A stretch of DNA of 64,000 nt from Tetrahymena elliotti 4EA (Eukaryota > Ciliophora > Oligohymenophorea > Hymenostomatida > Tetrahymenidae): positions 539,784-603,783 of the forward strand of contig JH720306.1 of the NCBI GenBank assembly GCA_000231825.2, given 5' to 3'. A program made the position numbers and the translations under genes. Below, piece after piece: positions 63,686 through 64,000 of the stretch. Numbering within the stretch: the first letter of the stretch is position 1; each line of letters starts with the position of its first letter. The notes below the pieces were generated by a model. That model saw nothing but the letters and a program-made list of their open reading frames with translations, ran no database searches and had not been told where the DNA came from.

Positions 63686-64000
63686 GTTAATTAAATTATT
63701 TATATTATTTATCACTCTCTTTATTTATTTGTACATATCTTTAAACATTTTATCAAATTTTTTATAATAATAACTGTGTTTGAAATGAATAATCTATTGT
63801 GTTGTCCATCAATAAGGCTATTTTTGGAGTTTTTCAAATTGAGGATAAAAGGAATTAATATTTAAATAATTTGATTAAAAAATAGTTAATTTTTCTTTTT
63901 ATTGTTAAGAATTATTCAAATTTTCATTTGTTAAGTAATATCTAACATAAATTTATTCCAAATTTACAAAGATTTTACAAACAAAGAAATTTTATTGGAT
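63686..64000. other. 3' flank, AT-rich
   Basis: Downstream of the Cache-like gene to the window end. Nothing was recognised. Confidence 0.6.

Overview
The window is nuclear DNA of a Tetrahymena-like ciliate. It is extremely AT-rich, its introns are short and AT-rich (GTA...TAG), and TAA and TAG encode glutamine throughout, with TGA the only stop. The clearest proof is an uninterrupted 1258-codon gene at 10513-14289. A standard-code reading sees only fragments, so I rebuilt the genes by reading TAA/TAG as Gln and joining exons at GT...AG boundaries wherever phase, reading frame and family similarity all agreed. Seventeen genes could be modelled (one cut by the left edge), plus one probable pseudogene and one doubtful open frame. 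Exon coordinates are given in the entries.

Left third (1-21.5 kb): the start of a VPS13/ATG2-type lipid-transfer protein leaving the window (-); a LIN54/tesmin-type CXC-domain DNA-binding protein (+); a RING protein whose finger resembles COP1 (-); a PABP-like RRM protein with a very large His/Asn/Gln tract (+); a gamma-carbonic-anhydrase-like mitochondrial protein that lacks the metal-site histidines (-); a decayed leucine-rich-repeat gene (-); and a BCNT/SWC5 chromatin protein (+).

Middle (21.8-44.5 kb): a 13-exon CCDC177-like coiled-coil protein (-); an MT-A70 methyltransferase-like protein with APPF in place of DPPW and two ZZ-like zinc fingers (-); two proteins I do not recognise (28.5-30.6 kb +, 35.8-37.3 kb -); a coiled-coil protein with an alveolin-like VPV segment (-); a four-CH-domain fimbrin without EF-hands (-); and a second conserved-looking coiled-coil protein (+).

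Right third (45-64 kb): a 15-exon N-terminal-motor kinesin (-) whose 3' end lies in a diverged tandem duplication that also holds a doubtful 224-codon open frame; an array of degenerate repeats; an enkurin/FAP106 microtubule inner protein (+); a short DGAT2-family acyltransferase (+); and a large Cache-like sensor with a transmembrane segment, TPR-like and vWA-like parts (+), which needs a frameshift near its N-terminus.

The genes are independent eukaryotic units, not operons. Several (enkurin, kinesin, CCDC177-like, other coiled coils, fimbrin) fit the ciliary and cortical cytoskeleton, and three (CXC protein, BCNT, MT-A70-like) fit chromatin and DNA/RNA modification. Long AT-rich spacers separate them. 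I saw no CRISPR array, complete transposon, rRNA or convincing tRNA.
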